DNA of 64,000 bases from Chloroflexota bacterium (GTDB lineage: Bacteria > Chloroflexota > UBA6077 > JACCZL01): assembly GCA_020845495.1 (NCBI GenBank), contig JADLFM010000145.1, positions 1 through 64,000 on the forward strand, written 5' to 3'. The translations under genes were made by a program, and so were the position numbers. This document shows positions 42,089 to 51,364 of the stretch, piece by piece. Within the stretch, counting starts at the first letter, position 1; every line of letters starts with the position of its first letter. The notes below the pieces were generated by a model. The model saw nothing but the letters and a program-made list of their open reading frames with translations, ran no database searches and was not told the DNA's origin.

Positions 42089-43723
42089 CTACTCAGGGTG
42101 AGCGCTCGCGCGGCGATGAGCGCCGATTGCGACCTGCGCGTAGAGAACCGCCGTGATGACCAGGACGGCGACCCCCTGGACGATGTATTCCTGTGGCTGC
42201 ATCCAGGGACCAAGATTCATGAAGAGACGCGGCGATGGTATTTCGGCTGAGCCGATCGGCAGCCAGATTTTCGACGCGACGAGCGACATGGTGCCAAAGA
42301 GGACGACATCAACACCCCGCCAGCCGCGCCTGTCAGCTGCCATCGCGGTCAGCGCCACAGCGACGGGGACGAAGTTGAACAGGCGTCGCGACTCACTGCC
42401 GAGCGAGAGCACCACCGTCGCCGCAAGCACGATCAGCAGTCCCAGCCCAAGACTGGCCGCCGAGCGGCACACAGCCGGCCAAAGCAGCGCCGTGAGCACG
42501 ACGACCGGGCCGAAGAAGACCGCATGGCTGACGAAGAACGCCCCCGGCTCGATCACGCTCAGCAGCATCATGTGGGGGAAGACGTCCGCCTCGCGGTAGC
42601 CGCCCGGCAGGGCGAGCGACACTTGCGCGTACCAGATCGCCCCGAGCATGACGCCTATTGCGCCGAGCCGTCGCCACACGGCGCGGTCTCGCCGCAACGT
42701 GGTGAGGAGCATAGGCACGGCTGGTGCCGCGAGCGGCGTGAGTGCCACTGTCAGATACGCGAAGACGAACGCGAGGCTGAGCGGCAGCCATGCCGCATCC
42801 GGCGCCTGCTTGTTGAACTGGATGGTAGGGTAGACGTCAGGACGGAGCAGGTACAGGATGTAGCCGACGACCGCCACCGCTGCACTGCACCCGAACGCCG
42901 CTGTCACGAACCAGGGGAGCGTGAACGGCGCGTCCACTTGCCTGTCGTCGGGCCGGGGAAAGATGAACAGGATGGCCCCGGTATACACAGCAGCTGGCCA
43001 GGTGAACGCACTCACCGCTGTCAGGACGAAGAGAAGCCAGGGCTGACGTGCAAGATAGGCGTACAGGAGCGCGGAGCCGAGAACGAACCCCTGGGAATCC
43101 GTCAGGACTGGGTAGAACGCCAGCCACTTCAAGACCGCGAAACTCCCGATCGAGCCGATGCCACCGATCCAGAGCCCATACTGACTCAGCCCCAGCAAGT
43201 CGGCGGTATGCAGCCACAGCCAGATACTCGCGATGAGGGCGAAGGTGGCGATGCACAGGAATGCCGTGACGATGTGGGTGTTTGTCAGAGGAATGCCGAG
43301 TGCCCGAAAGAGGTAGTGAACGGATACAAGTGGTAGCAGTCGTTGGATATGGTGGATACCGTCGCCGAGCACCAGGACGCGCTGCCAGGGATCTTTGACG
43401 ATGACGGCGTAGTCGGCACCATCCCAGCCGAGTCCATCGCCAACGTCGATCTTCTCGCCGAACACGTTTGTCGCCAGGATCGCGGTGAGCATGACGGCGA
43501 CGAAGACGACTCTCTGGCGCGCCTGCCACACCGGGCGCGCATCAGCCGCATTCAGGTCAGGGGGTGCCGAGAGCACCACTTCGTTGTGGTTTACCACCGG
43601 ATCGCGCACGCACTCGGACCGCGCATCAGGGCGCTCGAGCGCAAGACAGCCGACCCTCGAGCACCCCATAGTCGGAGGGCGCGCCACCCTGCCAGCGCCC
43701 GGCGATCGAGCCGCCAGCCCCAC
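42089..43723 (-). CDS. polytopic membrane protein, possible glycosyltransferase-like
   Basis: Up to 544 residues. ATG 43723 lies 20 bases after the methyltransferase stop, but the first 45 residues look non-native. GTG codons around 43580-43615 are plausible true starts, without a clear ribosome binding site. About 11 membrane segments are seen. The first extracytoplasmic loop contains VGDGLGWDGADYAVIVKDPW, with an Asp-rich pattern that could correspond to the acidic motif of GT-C enzymes. HTADLLGLSQYGLWIGGIGS and EADVFPHMMLLSVIEPGAFF are further distinctive parts. No C-terminal soluble domain is present. The family is not recognised; membership in the GT-C-like island is inferred from topology and context. 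Confidence 0.55.
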   Translation of the reverse strand: MGLAARSPGAGRVARPPTMGCSRVGCLALERPDARSECVRDPVVNHNEVVLSAPPDLNAADARPVWQARQRVVFVAVMLTAILATNVFGEKIDVGDGLGWDGADYAVIVKDPWQRVLVLGDGIHHIQRLLPLVSVHYLFRALGIPLTNTHIVTAFLCIATFALIASIWLWLHTADLLGLSQYGLWIGGIGSIGSFAVLKWLAFYPVLTDSQGFVLGSALLYAYLARQPWLLFVLTAVSAFTWPAAVYTGAILFIFPRPDDRQVDAPFTLPWFVTAAFGCSAAVAVVGYILYLLRPDVYPTIQFNKQAPDAAWLPLSLAFVFAYLTVALTPLAAPAVPMLLTTLRRDRAVWRRLGAIGVMLGAIWYAQVSLALPGGYREADVFPHMMLLSVIEPGAFFVSHAVFFGPVVVLTALLWPAVCRSAASLGLGLLIVLAATVVLSLGSESRRLFNFVPVAVALTAMAADRRGWRGVDVVLFGTMSLVASKIWLPIGSAEIPSPRLFMNLGPWMQPQEYIVQGVAVLVITAVLYAQVAIGAHRRASAHPE

Positions 43724-43742
43724 CCATCATCGTCCGCATCGT

Positions 43743-44801
43743 TCAATGAGCATGTGACAAGTGATGTGCGTCGACAGTCGGCTGAGCCCAGGCTGGCGTC
43801 GGCGCGGTCTTGATTCCTTCGGCGACGATCAGGCCGGCGAGATGCTTGACGCCCGGAAGACGGCCACAGAGTCCATCGGTGACCCGCAGGACGTCGAGGC
43901 CGAGTCGTGGGGGCAGGAAATACCAGAGATGAGGCGGTAGATACGTCGAGAAACTGAAGCGTGGCTCCAGGCAAGCTTCAGTGAGCCAGCGGCCGAGCTC
44001 AGCCTGCGAAAACGTGTGCGAATCGCCGGCTTCCTCCTGCCAGAGCGGGCGCAAGCGCATCGCCTGATCGAAAAGGGGGCGGAGCGGGCTGGCGTGGTTC
44101 TCGAGGATATAGAAGGTGCCGCCGAGACGGAGCCGAGCCGCTGCCTCGCGGATGACTCCCGGTGGGTTGTCGAAGTGATGGAGCCCGCCGTACAGCACGG
44201 AGGCGTCGAACGCATCGTGGCGGACCGGTGGGTCGTCAGCCGAGGCGACGATGAACTCAGCGCGATCGAGCAAGCCGCGCTGGGCCAGTTTGTATCGAGC
44301 CATCCGGACCATCTCTTCCGATACGTCGAGGCCGATCGTGCGGACGCCACGCGCGGCAATCGGCAGCGACTGGCGGCCGGACCCGCACCCGAGTTCGAGC
44401 ACGACCTGACCCGGTTGGAGAGATCGTCGGACCCACCCGGCGAACCTGTCGATGTCGACGAGGCGGTAGAACGCGCTCCTGACGACCTCGGTTTCGTATC
44501 CGGCGTGGTAGCGGGCGAAAAACGAAATCTGCTGGAGACTATTGCGGGAGGGCATATGGCCATTGTGATGCGTGCCGTTCAGCCGATTGCGATCTGCGAA
44601 CGCCTCATGGCGGGGGTGGCGACGCAACGCTAGCGGCAGCAGGTCTGGGATAGACTCTTCGATGCGAAACCAGCAGTCGCATCCATGGCAGATGATCCGC
44701 CCCTCGTCGACGTCTTCGCCGCTGCCCCGGAATACGTCCAGGTCCAGATCTGCGCCGTGACATTCCGGACAGACGAGCAAATCGAGTGTAGCGCGCTTCA
44801 T
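43743..44801 (-). CDS. class I SAM methyltransferase with N-terminal zinc ribbon (Trm112-like)
   Basis: 352 residues. The N-terminal 55 residues form a Trm112-like module with two Cys pairs (LLVCPEC ... IICHGCDCWFRIEESIPDLLP). A class I methyltransferase domain follows (about 110-260): motif I VVLELGCGSGRQSLPIAARG, IGLDVSEEMVRMA, EFIVASADDPPVRHDAFDAS and the post-motif LRLGGTFYILENHAS. Proteins with this zinc ribbon plus Methyltransf_11 layout are common in surface-glycan loci and may methylate a lipid or sugar. It lies directly upstream of the polytopic protein at 42089 (20-base gap), so it is probably co-transcribed with it. It is divergent from the YfhO-like gene. Confidence 0.82.
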   Translation of the reverse strand: MKRATLDLLVCPECHGADLDLDVFRGSGEDVDEGRIICHGCDCWFRIEESIPDLLPLALRRHPRHEAFADRNRLNGTHHNGHMPSRNSLQQISFFARYHAGYETEVVRSAFYRLVDIDRFAGWVRRSLQPGQVVLELGCGSGRQSLPIAARGVRTIGLDVSEEMVRMARYKLAQRGLLDRAEFIVASADDPPVRHDAFDASVLYGGLHHFDNPPGVIREAAARLRLGGTFYILENHASPLRPLFDQAMRLRPLWQEEAGDSHTFSQAELGRWLTEACLEPRFSFSTYLPPHLWYFLPPRLGLDVLRVTDGLCGRLPGVKHLAGLIVAEGIKTAPTPAWAQPTVDAHHLSHAH

Positions 44802-44997
44802 CGCTCACATAGCCCAGTGGGGCTCGCCCGCCTCCCCGCACCTCCCTCTGTACTGGCTGGGGGCTGCGGAACCAGCGAACCACCTCGGTCATCGGCGCGT
44901 GCAAGATCGCCGGACTAGATGGATGGACGGCGGCGTAGTCTACTCCGGTGCGTTTCGTCTCATCAAGGCGGATGTCGCGGTTACGCGTCCCATATCC

Positions 44998-45027
44998 TTG
45001 CCTGGGGGCCGGTACGGCCGCTACACT
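44998..45027 (+). promoter_or_regulatory. candidate promoter of the YfhO-like gene
   Basis: TTGCCT at 44998-45003 and TACACT at 45022-45027, 18 bases apart. The predicted transcript would start near 45034. This rules out the far upstream start (44948) of the long open frame and supports TTG 45077 or ATG 45107. Confidence 0.5.
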
Positions 45028-45076
45028 CGCCGGGCCTGTCCCGACGTGTCCCAAAACGGCGGAACGGAGACCTGCG

Positions 45077-48000
45077 TTGGTTGTCGCCGTGCACGGCGAA
45101 GCCCGAATGGCGACCCGTCGCTTCTCCTTGCACCGCGTCGTGGTCTTCCGCGCTCCCCTGCTGACGGTACTCGCACTCGCCGTCCTGATCGGCTTTACGC
45201 TCGCCGTCTTCAGCGAGGGGCTGACGAGCGGATTGCTGTACTACGGGCGCGATACTGCCGTCTTCTACTACCCGCTCACCGAGTGGGCCGCCGGGGAGCT
45301 ACGGTCAGGCCGGCTCCCGCTCTGGCTGCCGCTCATCTTCGGCGGCTACCCGATCCTCGCGGACGGCGAGATCGGCCTGCTCTCGCCCATTCACGTCCCA
45401 CTGCTGCTGGCCTTCCCGACCCCGCTCGCGTACAGCATCGAGCGGGCGCTCCATTTCGGACTGGCGGCGGTCGGACTGTATTTGCTGGCCCGCAGCCTTG
45501 GGGCTGGAAGGCTCGGCAGCGTCATCGGCGGGCTTGGCTTCAGCTACGGCAGCTTCATGGTCGGGCACCTCCAGCACGACAACATCTTGCGCAGCGCCGC
45601 CTGGCTACCCTGGCTGCTGCTCGTCGCTGAACACGCCCTGCGCACGCGCGGCTCGCGCCGCCTCGGCTGGGCCGTCCTCGGCGCGCTCGTGCTGGCCGTT
45701 CAGGCGCTCGGGGTCCACATCCAGCCGGTGTTGCTGAGCCTGCTCGCGCTCGGACTGTACCTCCTGTTCGGGCCACTCGGCCGAGCCTCGATTGCGCCCG
45801 GAGTCCGCCCCGGCGTCAGCCGTGCGGCCGCCCTCGGCCGAACCATCTACCGCGCGCGTGAGGGACTGGCCCGGAGCCTCTCGGCTGCCTCCGTCGGCGG
45901 CTTGCGCGGCTGGGCGGTCGGACGAGTCGGACTCGGGGCGATCGTCGTTGCGCTGGGCCTGGGCCTGGCCGCCGCCCAACTGATCCCCCTCTACGACTTC
46001 GGCCAGCACTCGCTACGGCCGTCACTCGTTACCTACGACTACGCTACCAGCTACGCGGTCATGCCGCCCCAGGTGCTGACCCTGATCTTCCCCCGCATGT
46101 TCAACTTCGATCAGGAGCGGCATTGGGCGTTCTGGTCGCCTGCCGAAACGACACTCTACTACGGCATCGCGCCGCTCCTCCTCGCCATCATCGCGCTGCT
46201 CTTCGTGCGTGGCCGAGCTGTCGCGTTCTTCGCCATCCTCGGACTGGTCAGCCTGATACTGGTCTTCGGTGACTATCTCCCGATCAAGGCGTACATCGTC
46301 ATCTGGTCGCTGCCCGGCTTCGCCTACCTGCGGGCGCCCGCCCGGTTCGGCCTGCTGCTCGGCCTCTCGATCGCGGTGCTGGCTGCCTTTGGCATGACCT
46401 GGTTCACAGCACGCGCTCGCCACCCGGCCGCGCCGCGCGTACTGCGTAGCGTGCTGTCGGGCATGCTGCTCGCGCCGTTCGTGCTGGCGATCCTGCTCGG
46501 TGCGCTCCGCTGGTGGCTTCGGTTCGAGCCGCTCCAGGCAACCCAACTCATCACGCCGCTTCTGGCCGGGCCGAGCAAGGAGAACGCACAACTTGGAGCG
46601 TGGCACGTCTACTACGGCCTCCTCGAGTTCACCCGCCCCGACAACCTCCGGACCGGCCTCGCGCTCGGGCTGCTGATCGCGGTGCCCGGGCTGCTACGCC
46701 TCTGGCTCGCCCGCCCGCGCTTCGAGGTGCTCTGGAGCGCGCTCATGATCGTGCTCGTCGTCGGCGACCTCTGGGTGTTCGCGACCGAGTTCTTCCCCCG
46801 GACCACTCCGGAACACTTGACCGCCAGCACCGCCATTGTCGACCAACTGCCGGCTGAGCCGAGCACCTCACGGGTGTTCGTCGAGCCATCCTTGAACGCC
46901 GAGGACGGCGCCAATATGCTGGTGCGTCACGATCTGGCGACCGTGAACGGCTACAGTTCGCTCGAACCCCCCCGCTTCACCGACTACTTCTGGAGTCTGG
47001 TGATGCAAGACAATTTCCTGCTGGACCTGTTCAACGTCCGCTACGTGCTGACACCGCGTAGAGTGACGGATCTGCGCACCTTCGAGGGTGCGAACTATCA
47101 TCCGTCCGATCGGTTGCTGAGCGGCGTGGCGGGAAACCCGTCGGGTAGCGAGGACTTCCGGGTGCCGGCCACGCCGGCGGCCACGCAGGTGGACGCGCTC
47201 GTCGTCATCGGCGCCGTCGAAGGCATGGGAGAAGTCCCGAGCGGGACGCCCGTCGCCGACGTGACGTTGCGGGCCGACGACGGGACCAGCCAGACCGTGC
47301 AGATCCGCGCTGGTGTGGACGTTGCCGAGTACCTGGCGCCGGAGCCGGGCTGGCCAACCGCCGAGTACGTGGGGCCGCGCGTCGTCTGGGCAGGGGCCGC
47401 GTTTCGACCGAATCGGACTGGGCCGCCGGTGCGGTTGTACGGCTCGACGATCGCGGTCGGCAGCCAGGTCGAGACGACCAGCATCCGCGTTCAGGTCGTC
47501 ATCCCGACCGGGCGCTTCCAGCTAGTCGGGCTTGGGCTGCGCGGCTCGGACGCGAGTGTCCGCTCGCTGCGCCCCTCCGACAACGCGAAGTACCGTATCC
47601 TCGATCGAGGGTCGACGGCGCTCCTCCTGGAGAACACGACTGCCTGGCCACGCGTCTCGATCGTCAGCGGCGCCATGCCTGCTCCGGCGGGAGGGGCGAC
47701 GGCGGACGGGCTCATCGAACGGCCGTGGGATCCGACGCGCGCGGTGATTGTCGAAGGGCTCGCACCCGCCGACATTCGCGCGCCATCGGCGAGTGGCCCG
47801 GTCGGCGAGGCACGCATCCTGAGCTACGAGCCCAACCGCGTCGTCGTCGAGGCCAATCTTACCAGCCCAGGCTATCTCGTGTTTGCCGACCGCTACGACG
47901 ATGGCTGGCATGCTTACGTGGACGGCGCCGCGGCGACCGTCGCGCGGGCCGACGAGATCCAGCGAGCGGTGAGCCTGCCGGCCGGCCCGCACGAGGTCAC

Positions 48001-48136
48001 GTTCGTCTACGATCCGTTGCCCTTCAAGATCGGGCTCGGAGTGAGTGCAGCGGCCGCCATCGGACTGGTGCTCGTTCTGCTGCTCGCGACGAGCCGAGCG
48101 CTCGGGGGGTGGCGCGGCAGACGCCGTGTCGCCTGA
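45077..48136 (+). CDS. YfhO-family polytopic membrane protein
   Basis: 1019 residues from TTG 45077 (GGAGA at 45066-45070); ATG 45107 is an alternative. About 13 membrane segments are seen. The YfhO hallmark loop after the first segment is YYGRDTAVFYYPLTEWAAGE, then LPLWLPLIFGGYPILADGEI. The large C-terminal extracytoplasmic region (about 570-980) has beta-sandwich repeats and ends with RYDDGWHAYVDG ... RAVSLPAGPHEVTFVYDP before the last membrane helix. In Gram-positive bacteria YfhO glycosylates lipoteichoic acid; relatives elsewhere are uncharacterised GT-C-like proteins. Here a role in decorating an envelope polymer or lipid is inferred. Monocistronic, with its own promoter, and convergent with the DUF922 gene. 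Confidence 0.8.
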   Translation: MVVAVHGEARMATRRFSLHRVVVFRAPLLTVLALAVLIGFTLAVFSEGLTSGLLYYGRDTAVFYYPLTEWAAGELRSGRLPLWLPLIFGGYPILADGEIGLLSPIHVPLLLAFPTPLAYSIERALHFGLAAVGLYLLARSLGAGRLGSVIGGLGFSYGSFMVGHLQHDNILRSAAWLPWLLLVAEHALRTRGSRRLGWAVLGALVLAVQALGVHIQPVLLSLLALGLYLLFGPLGRASIAPGVRPGVSRAAALGRTIYRAREGLARSLSAASVGGLRGWAVGRVGLGAIVVALGLGLAAAQLIPLYDFGQHSLRPSLVTYDYATSYAVMPPQVLTLIFPRMFNFDQERHWAFWSPAETTLYYGIAPLLLAIIALLFVRGRAVAFFAILGLVSLILVFGDYLPIKAYIVIWSLPGFAYLRAPARFGLLLGLSIAVLAAFGMTWFTARARHPAAPRVLRSVLSGMLLAPFVLAILLGALRWWLRFEPLQATQLITPLLAGPSKENAQLGAWHVYYGLLEFTRPDNLRTGLALGLLIAVPGLLRLWLARPRFEVLWSALMIVLVVGDLWVFATEFFPRTTPEHLTASTAIVDQLPAEPSTSRVFVEPSLNAEDGANMLVRHDLATVNGYSSLEPPRFTDYFWSLVMQDNFLLDLFNVRYVLTPRRVTDLRTFEGANYHPSDRLLSGVAGNPSGSEDFRVPATPAATQVDALVVIGAVEGMGEVPSGTPVADVTLRADDGTSQTVQIRAGVDVAEYLAPEPGWPTAEYVGPRVVWAGAAFRPNRTGPPVRLYGSTIAVGSQVETTSIRVQVVIPTGRFQLVGLGLRGSDASVRSLRPSDNAKYRILDRGSTALLLENTTAWPRVSIVSGAMPAPAGGATADGLIERPWDPTRAVIVEGLAPADIRAPSASGPVGEARILSYEPNRVVVEANLTSPGYLVFADRYDDGWHAYVDGAAATVARADEIQRAVSLPAGPHEVTFVYDPLPFKIGLGVSAAAAIGLVLVLLLATSRALGGWRGRRRVA

Positions 48137-48146
48137 GCGCTCAGGC
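48131..48146. repeat. 16-bp perfect palindrome over the YfhO-like stop codon
   Basis: GCCTGAGCGCTCAGGC has no loop and includes the TGA stop. It lies in the 38-base gap between convergent genes. It may act as a weak terminator stem, or be chance. Confidence 0.45.
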
Positions 48147-48174
48147 ACGGCCCCATAGCCTGTCCGCACTGGCG

Positions 48175-48978
48175 TCAGGCGGCAGCGCGCGGCGACGGGA
48201 TGGCCGGCACGCCCGATACGAGTGTCGCGCCCTGGGTGACGCCGTGCTGCGTCCGCTGGTCGTACTGCGCCTGAGCGGCGGCGTGGCGGGCCAGCAAGTC
48301 GCCGGTGGCGGCCCGGACCGCGATGTCGAGATCCTGACAACTCGCGGCCGGAGGCAAGGTTTCGATCGTGCGGGCAAGTTCACGCGCGGCTTGCGCGGCG
48401 ATCTGGCCGTGCCCCTGCTCGTGGTAATCGATGGCGCCGATGTACCGCTCCCAGGCGCCGGCCAGGGCTCTATCGGCCCCGTCGAGCCCGGTCCAGCGAG
48501 GGTACGTATACATGAGTTCTAGATCGACCGTGGCGCTGGTGGCGCGGCAGCCGCTCTGATCGACCGCCGGCCGGTAGGTCCAACGGAACGTCCAGGTCGT
48601 CGCGGCAGCCCATTGGCCGTCGCCGTCGTGCGGGCCGTGTGCCCGGATGGAGGCGAGGATGGACGAGGTGTCCACGCCGTCCACGTCGTACTGGACGCGA
48701 TGACTGGAGAGTGTGATGTTGCTGGGGAGCGCCGCGCTCGTCGAAGCAGGGTGGGCCGGCCCCGTTAGCAACGCGATCTCTTCGGGCACCAATAGCGTCC
48801 GAGCGCCGGAAACTGCCGCGCCAGCGCTCCCGTGCTGGTCCTGGGGTGGCGAAAGATCGTCATTCCCCTGGGCCGGCGCCTGAGAGTGACGGGCAGTGAC
48901 GGCGGAGCTCGAACCGGATGACCAGAGCAGGCTCGCCGCCAGGGCGGCGACGACGAGCGAGCGTAGACGATGGGTCAT
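48175..48978 (-). CDS. secreted DUF922-like putative zinc protease
   Basis: 267 residues from ATG 48978 (the longer frame to 49050 is unsupported). A signal peptide covers about 1-27 (LRSLVVAALAASLLWSSGSS). The C-terminal domain matches DUF922: LSSHRVQYDVDGVDTSSI, then ATTWTFRWTYRP, CRATSATVDLELMYTYPRW, and the zinc-binding HExxH in DYHEQGHGQIAAQAAREL. The family is predicted to be metal-dependent secreted proteases. The two cysteines (CRATS and SCQDL) could form a disulfide. It is divergent from the polytopic protein at 49084 and convergent with the YfhO-like gene. Its position suggests a role in processing or turning over surface proteins of this locus, but no client is known. Confidence 0.78.
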   Translation of the reverse strand: MTHRLRSLVVAALAASLLWSSGSSSAVTARHSQAPAQGNDDLSPPQDQHGSAGAAVSGARTLLVPEEIALLTGPAHPASTSAALPSNITLSSHRVQYDVDGVDTSSILASIRAHGPHDGDGQWAAATTWTFRWTYRPAVDQSGCRATSATVDLELMYTYPRWTGLDGADRALAGAWERYIGAIDYHEQGHGQIAAQAARELARTIETLPPAASCQDLDIAVRAATGDLLARHAAAQAQYDQRTQHGVTQGATLVSGVPAIPSPRAAA

Positions 48979-49083
48979 ATGGGCGCCAGATCCTCCGCCC
49001 TGGTTAACGTCGTGGGGTGACGTTTCGGGAGGGTTGCGCCATGGTAGCATTTCGTAAAGTCGAGACCCCAGGGTTCCAAGTAC

Positions 49084-51054
49084 ATGTCAGCGCGGGAGTC
49101 AGCCACGTATCATCCAGGTGTCATGCTGGCCGCCCCCGATGCGCCGCGCAGCGCGCACCCCAGTGCACCATGCAGCCGCGCCGGCTCGCGCTGGCTCACG
49201 CGCTGGCTGGCGCCGCTGCTGTGCGTCGTGCTCGGCCTGCTGTTTGCCGTTCACACGTCCTGGCCGGCGCTCGTCGATCCGCTCGTGGTCGCCGATGATG
49301 CGCGGCAGCACGCCTTCTGGTGGCCGCGTCTCCACGATCCGTCCCTGTTCCCAAACGACCCGATCGCGGACTACTACCAGGCGGAGGCGCCGCCCGGCTT
49401 TGTAGCCGTCGCCTGGGCCCTGACGCTCGCGACGGATACCGTCACCGCGAGCGCCATTCTTCCGCTGCTGCTAACGGTCGTGCTTGCGGCCGGAGCCTTT
49501 GCGCTTGGACGCAGCCTCTGGCGGCGTACGGATGCCGCGCTGCTGGGCGCGGTGCTCCTGTGCTGGTCGGCGTGGCAGTATGACGACCTGTCGTCTTCGT
49601 CGCCGCGCGGCTTTGCCATGCCGCTGCTCGTGGTGTTCCTGGCCGCGCTCGCCGCGCGACGGGACTGGCTGGCGGTCCTGCTGGTGGCGCTCCAGGCGCT
49701 GTTGTATCCGCTCGGCTGCGCCACAATGCTCGGCACGTGGATGCTCCTGCTCGCCGGCCGATTCGTCGCCGCAGCCGTGCGCGCAGGTAGTGGCAAAGGG
49801 ATCGGTGCAGGGGTTGGCGTGGGAATCGGTGAGGCCGCTGGCACCGGCACGGCCGTGGATACAGGGACCAGTATGGGCACTGGTACACGGGCTGGTGCTG
49901 GCGCCGGATCTGGGGCCGGCGGGACTGACAGACCGTCCAGTGCGATGGGGGCGGTCCGGGCGCTCGGGCGCGCCCCGATCTGGCTGGGGTTGGCGGTCGT
50001 GCTCGCGGTGCTGCTGTTCACCCTGGGACAGCAGTCGGCGAGGGCGTATGGCCCCTCGGTGACCGCCGAGCAGGCCCGCGGCATGCCCGAGTTCCAGTCC
50101 GGCGGGCGTGCGAGCTACTTCATTCCAGATCCGGTCCGCTTCTGGCTCGACAGCACCCGGAGCGGGCTGGCGCTCACCGTGAAAGACCCCTTGCTCGGCG
50201 GCCTGCCAGCCCTGACGATCCCGTTCGTCCTGGCGGTTGGACTGGTAATCTGGGGGCTGGCGGGTTGGCGGAGGTGGTGCGCGCCGCCGGTCGTACCGCG
50301 CGATGGCGCATGGGTGCTCGTGGCGCTGCTCGCCACCTCACTACTGCTCTTTGGTGCGGCCCATCTGCTGCTCTACGCACTCTACCTGCCCGCGCGGCAC
50401 GTTCAGTTCAGCCTGCCGATCGTCTGGGCGCTGGCCGGCGGTCTGGCCTGGGCGCTCCTGGGCGACCGGATCGGCGACCGGCTGAGCGATGCACTCGGCA
50501 ACGTGCTGACCCGGCGGCAGGCGCTGCAAGGACGAGTGAGGAGCCTGGGGTGGTTCCGCTCTGCTGCCCCGCTGGCCGGGCTGACGCTGCTGGTGCTCCA
50601 CGCGCCGCCCGTCGGCACGTTCTACGTCGCCGGGCGTCATCCCGCCATCTATGCCTACTTGCGGACCACGCCCCCCGCGATGCGCGTCGCGGCTCTCCCG
50701 ACCGACAGCAGTATGATCCCGCTCCTGGCCGAGCGGCCGGTGCTGGTCTCCTGGGAGCACGCGCTCCCCTATCACGCCACCTACTATGTGCCGCTCCGTG
50801 CCAGGATGCGCGCCCTCTCCAGCGCCTACTATGCCGAGAGCCCGGTTCCGCTGGCGCGACTACTCGGGCGGGAGCAGGTGGGGATCGTGCTGGCGAACGT
50901 GAGCGCCCTCGAGCGATACCAGCAGCAGGTGTCGGGGCGGGCGCCCGCGCTCGCCGCACTCGCCGAGCAGTGCGGCGTCTTCCGTGAGCGCGAACTCGTT
51001 GTTGTTCCGGCCGCGTGCATTCGGCGCGCAGCTACAGAGACGCAGCCCGGCTGA
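49084..51054 (+). CDS. polytopic membrane protein with Gly/Thr/Ala-rich insert, GT-C-like
   Basis: 656 residues from ATG 49084. About 11 membrane segments are predicted. After the first segment an extracytoplasmic loop reads LVVADDARQHAFWWPRLHDP, where the DD pair is in the place of the GT39/GT83 acidic motif. FPNDPIADYYQAEAPPGF follows. Between segments there is a 45-residue low-complexity insert (about 240-285) rich in Gly/Ala/Thr, unlike its neighbours. The C-terminal 110 residues are extracytoplasmic (RHPAIYAYLRTTPPAMRVAA ... PVLVSWEHALPYH). It is not assigned to a named family but fits the GT-C-like row. A strong terminator lies downstream at 51292-51328. Confidence 0.65.
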   Translation: MSARESATYHPGVMLAAPDAPRSAHPSAPCSRAGSRWLTRWLAPLLCVVLGLLFAVHTSWPALVDPLVVADDARQHAFWWPRLHDPSLFPNDPIADYYQAEAPPGFVAVAWALTLATDTVTASAILPLLLTVVLAAGAFALGRSLWRRTDAALLGAVLLCWSAWQYDDLSSSSPRGFAMPLLVVFLAALAARRDWLAVLLVALQALLYPLGCATMLGTWMLLLAGRFVAAAVRAGSGKGIGAGVGVGIGEAAGTGTAVDTGTSMGTGTRAGAGAGSGAGGTDRPSSAMGAVRALGRAPIWLGLAVVLAVLLFTLGQQSARAYGPSVTAEQARGMPEFQSGGRASYFIPDPVRFWLDSTRSGLALTVKDPLLGGLPALTIPFVLAVGLVIWGLAGWRRWCAPPVVPRDGAWVLVALLATSLLLFGAAHLLLYALYLPARHVQFSLPIVWALAGGLAWALLGDRIGDRLSDALGNVLTRRQALQGRVRSLGWFRSAAPLAGLTLLVLHAPPVGTFYVAGRHPAIYAYLRTTPPAMRVAALPTDSSMIPLLAERPVLVSWEHALPYHATYYVPLRARMRALSSAYYAESPVPLARLLGREQVGIVLANVSALERYQQQVSGRAPALAALAEQCGVFRERELVVVPAACIRRAATETQPG

Positions 51055-51291
51055 CCGGCCGGCAGCCAGTCGAGGTGCGAACATGCGGCTCAGCGCGAGC
51101 CGCATTGGACGGTCACCACTCGCGCTGGCGACTGAATCCATTGCCGTCCGGAAGGCCGCGGTGGGCGCGGAGAAGTGTGGCTCTCGGCGGCGACCCTGCT
51201 CTCAGGCGTGCTGCCTCCAGGCCGGCCAGGCCGGGTGGATCCGTTCCGTGCTTCACCAAAGACTCGCGCTGACATACCGTGTGCGGACAAC

Positions 51292-51328
51292 GAACGACGG
51301 GCGAGGATCTTCTCCTCGCCCGTCGTTC
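51292..51328. terminator. strong bidirectional terminator between convergent genes
   Basis: Perfect 16-bp arms (51292-51307 and 51313-51328; GAACGACGGGCGAGGA with its complement) enclose the 5-base loop TCTTC. The hairpin lies between the polytopic protein (plus, ends 51054) and the acidic repeat protein (minus, ends 51365). It is among the strongest hairpins in the window. Bases 51055-51291 hold no gene. Confidence 0.82.
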
Positions 51329-51364
51329 TCAGAGTTGCCTCGCCCGAGCGATTGACTCGACGGT

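Noticed and set aside
44948..45076. Upstream start of the YfhO-like gene
   Set aside because: A promoter-like pair (44998-45027) lies inside this segment, and the encoded residues do not resemble a protein N-terminus.
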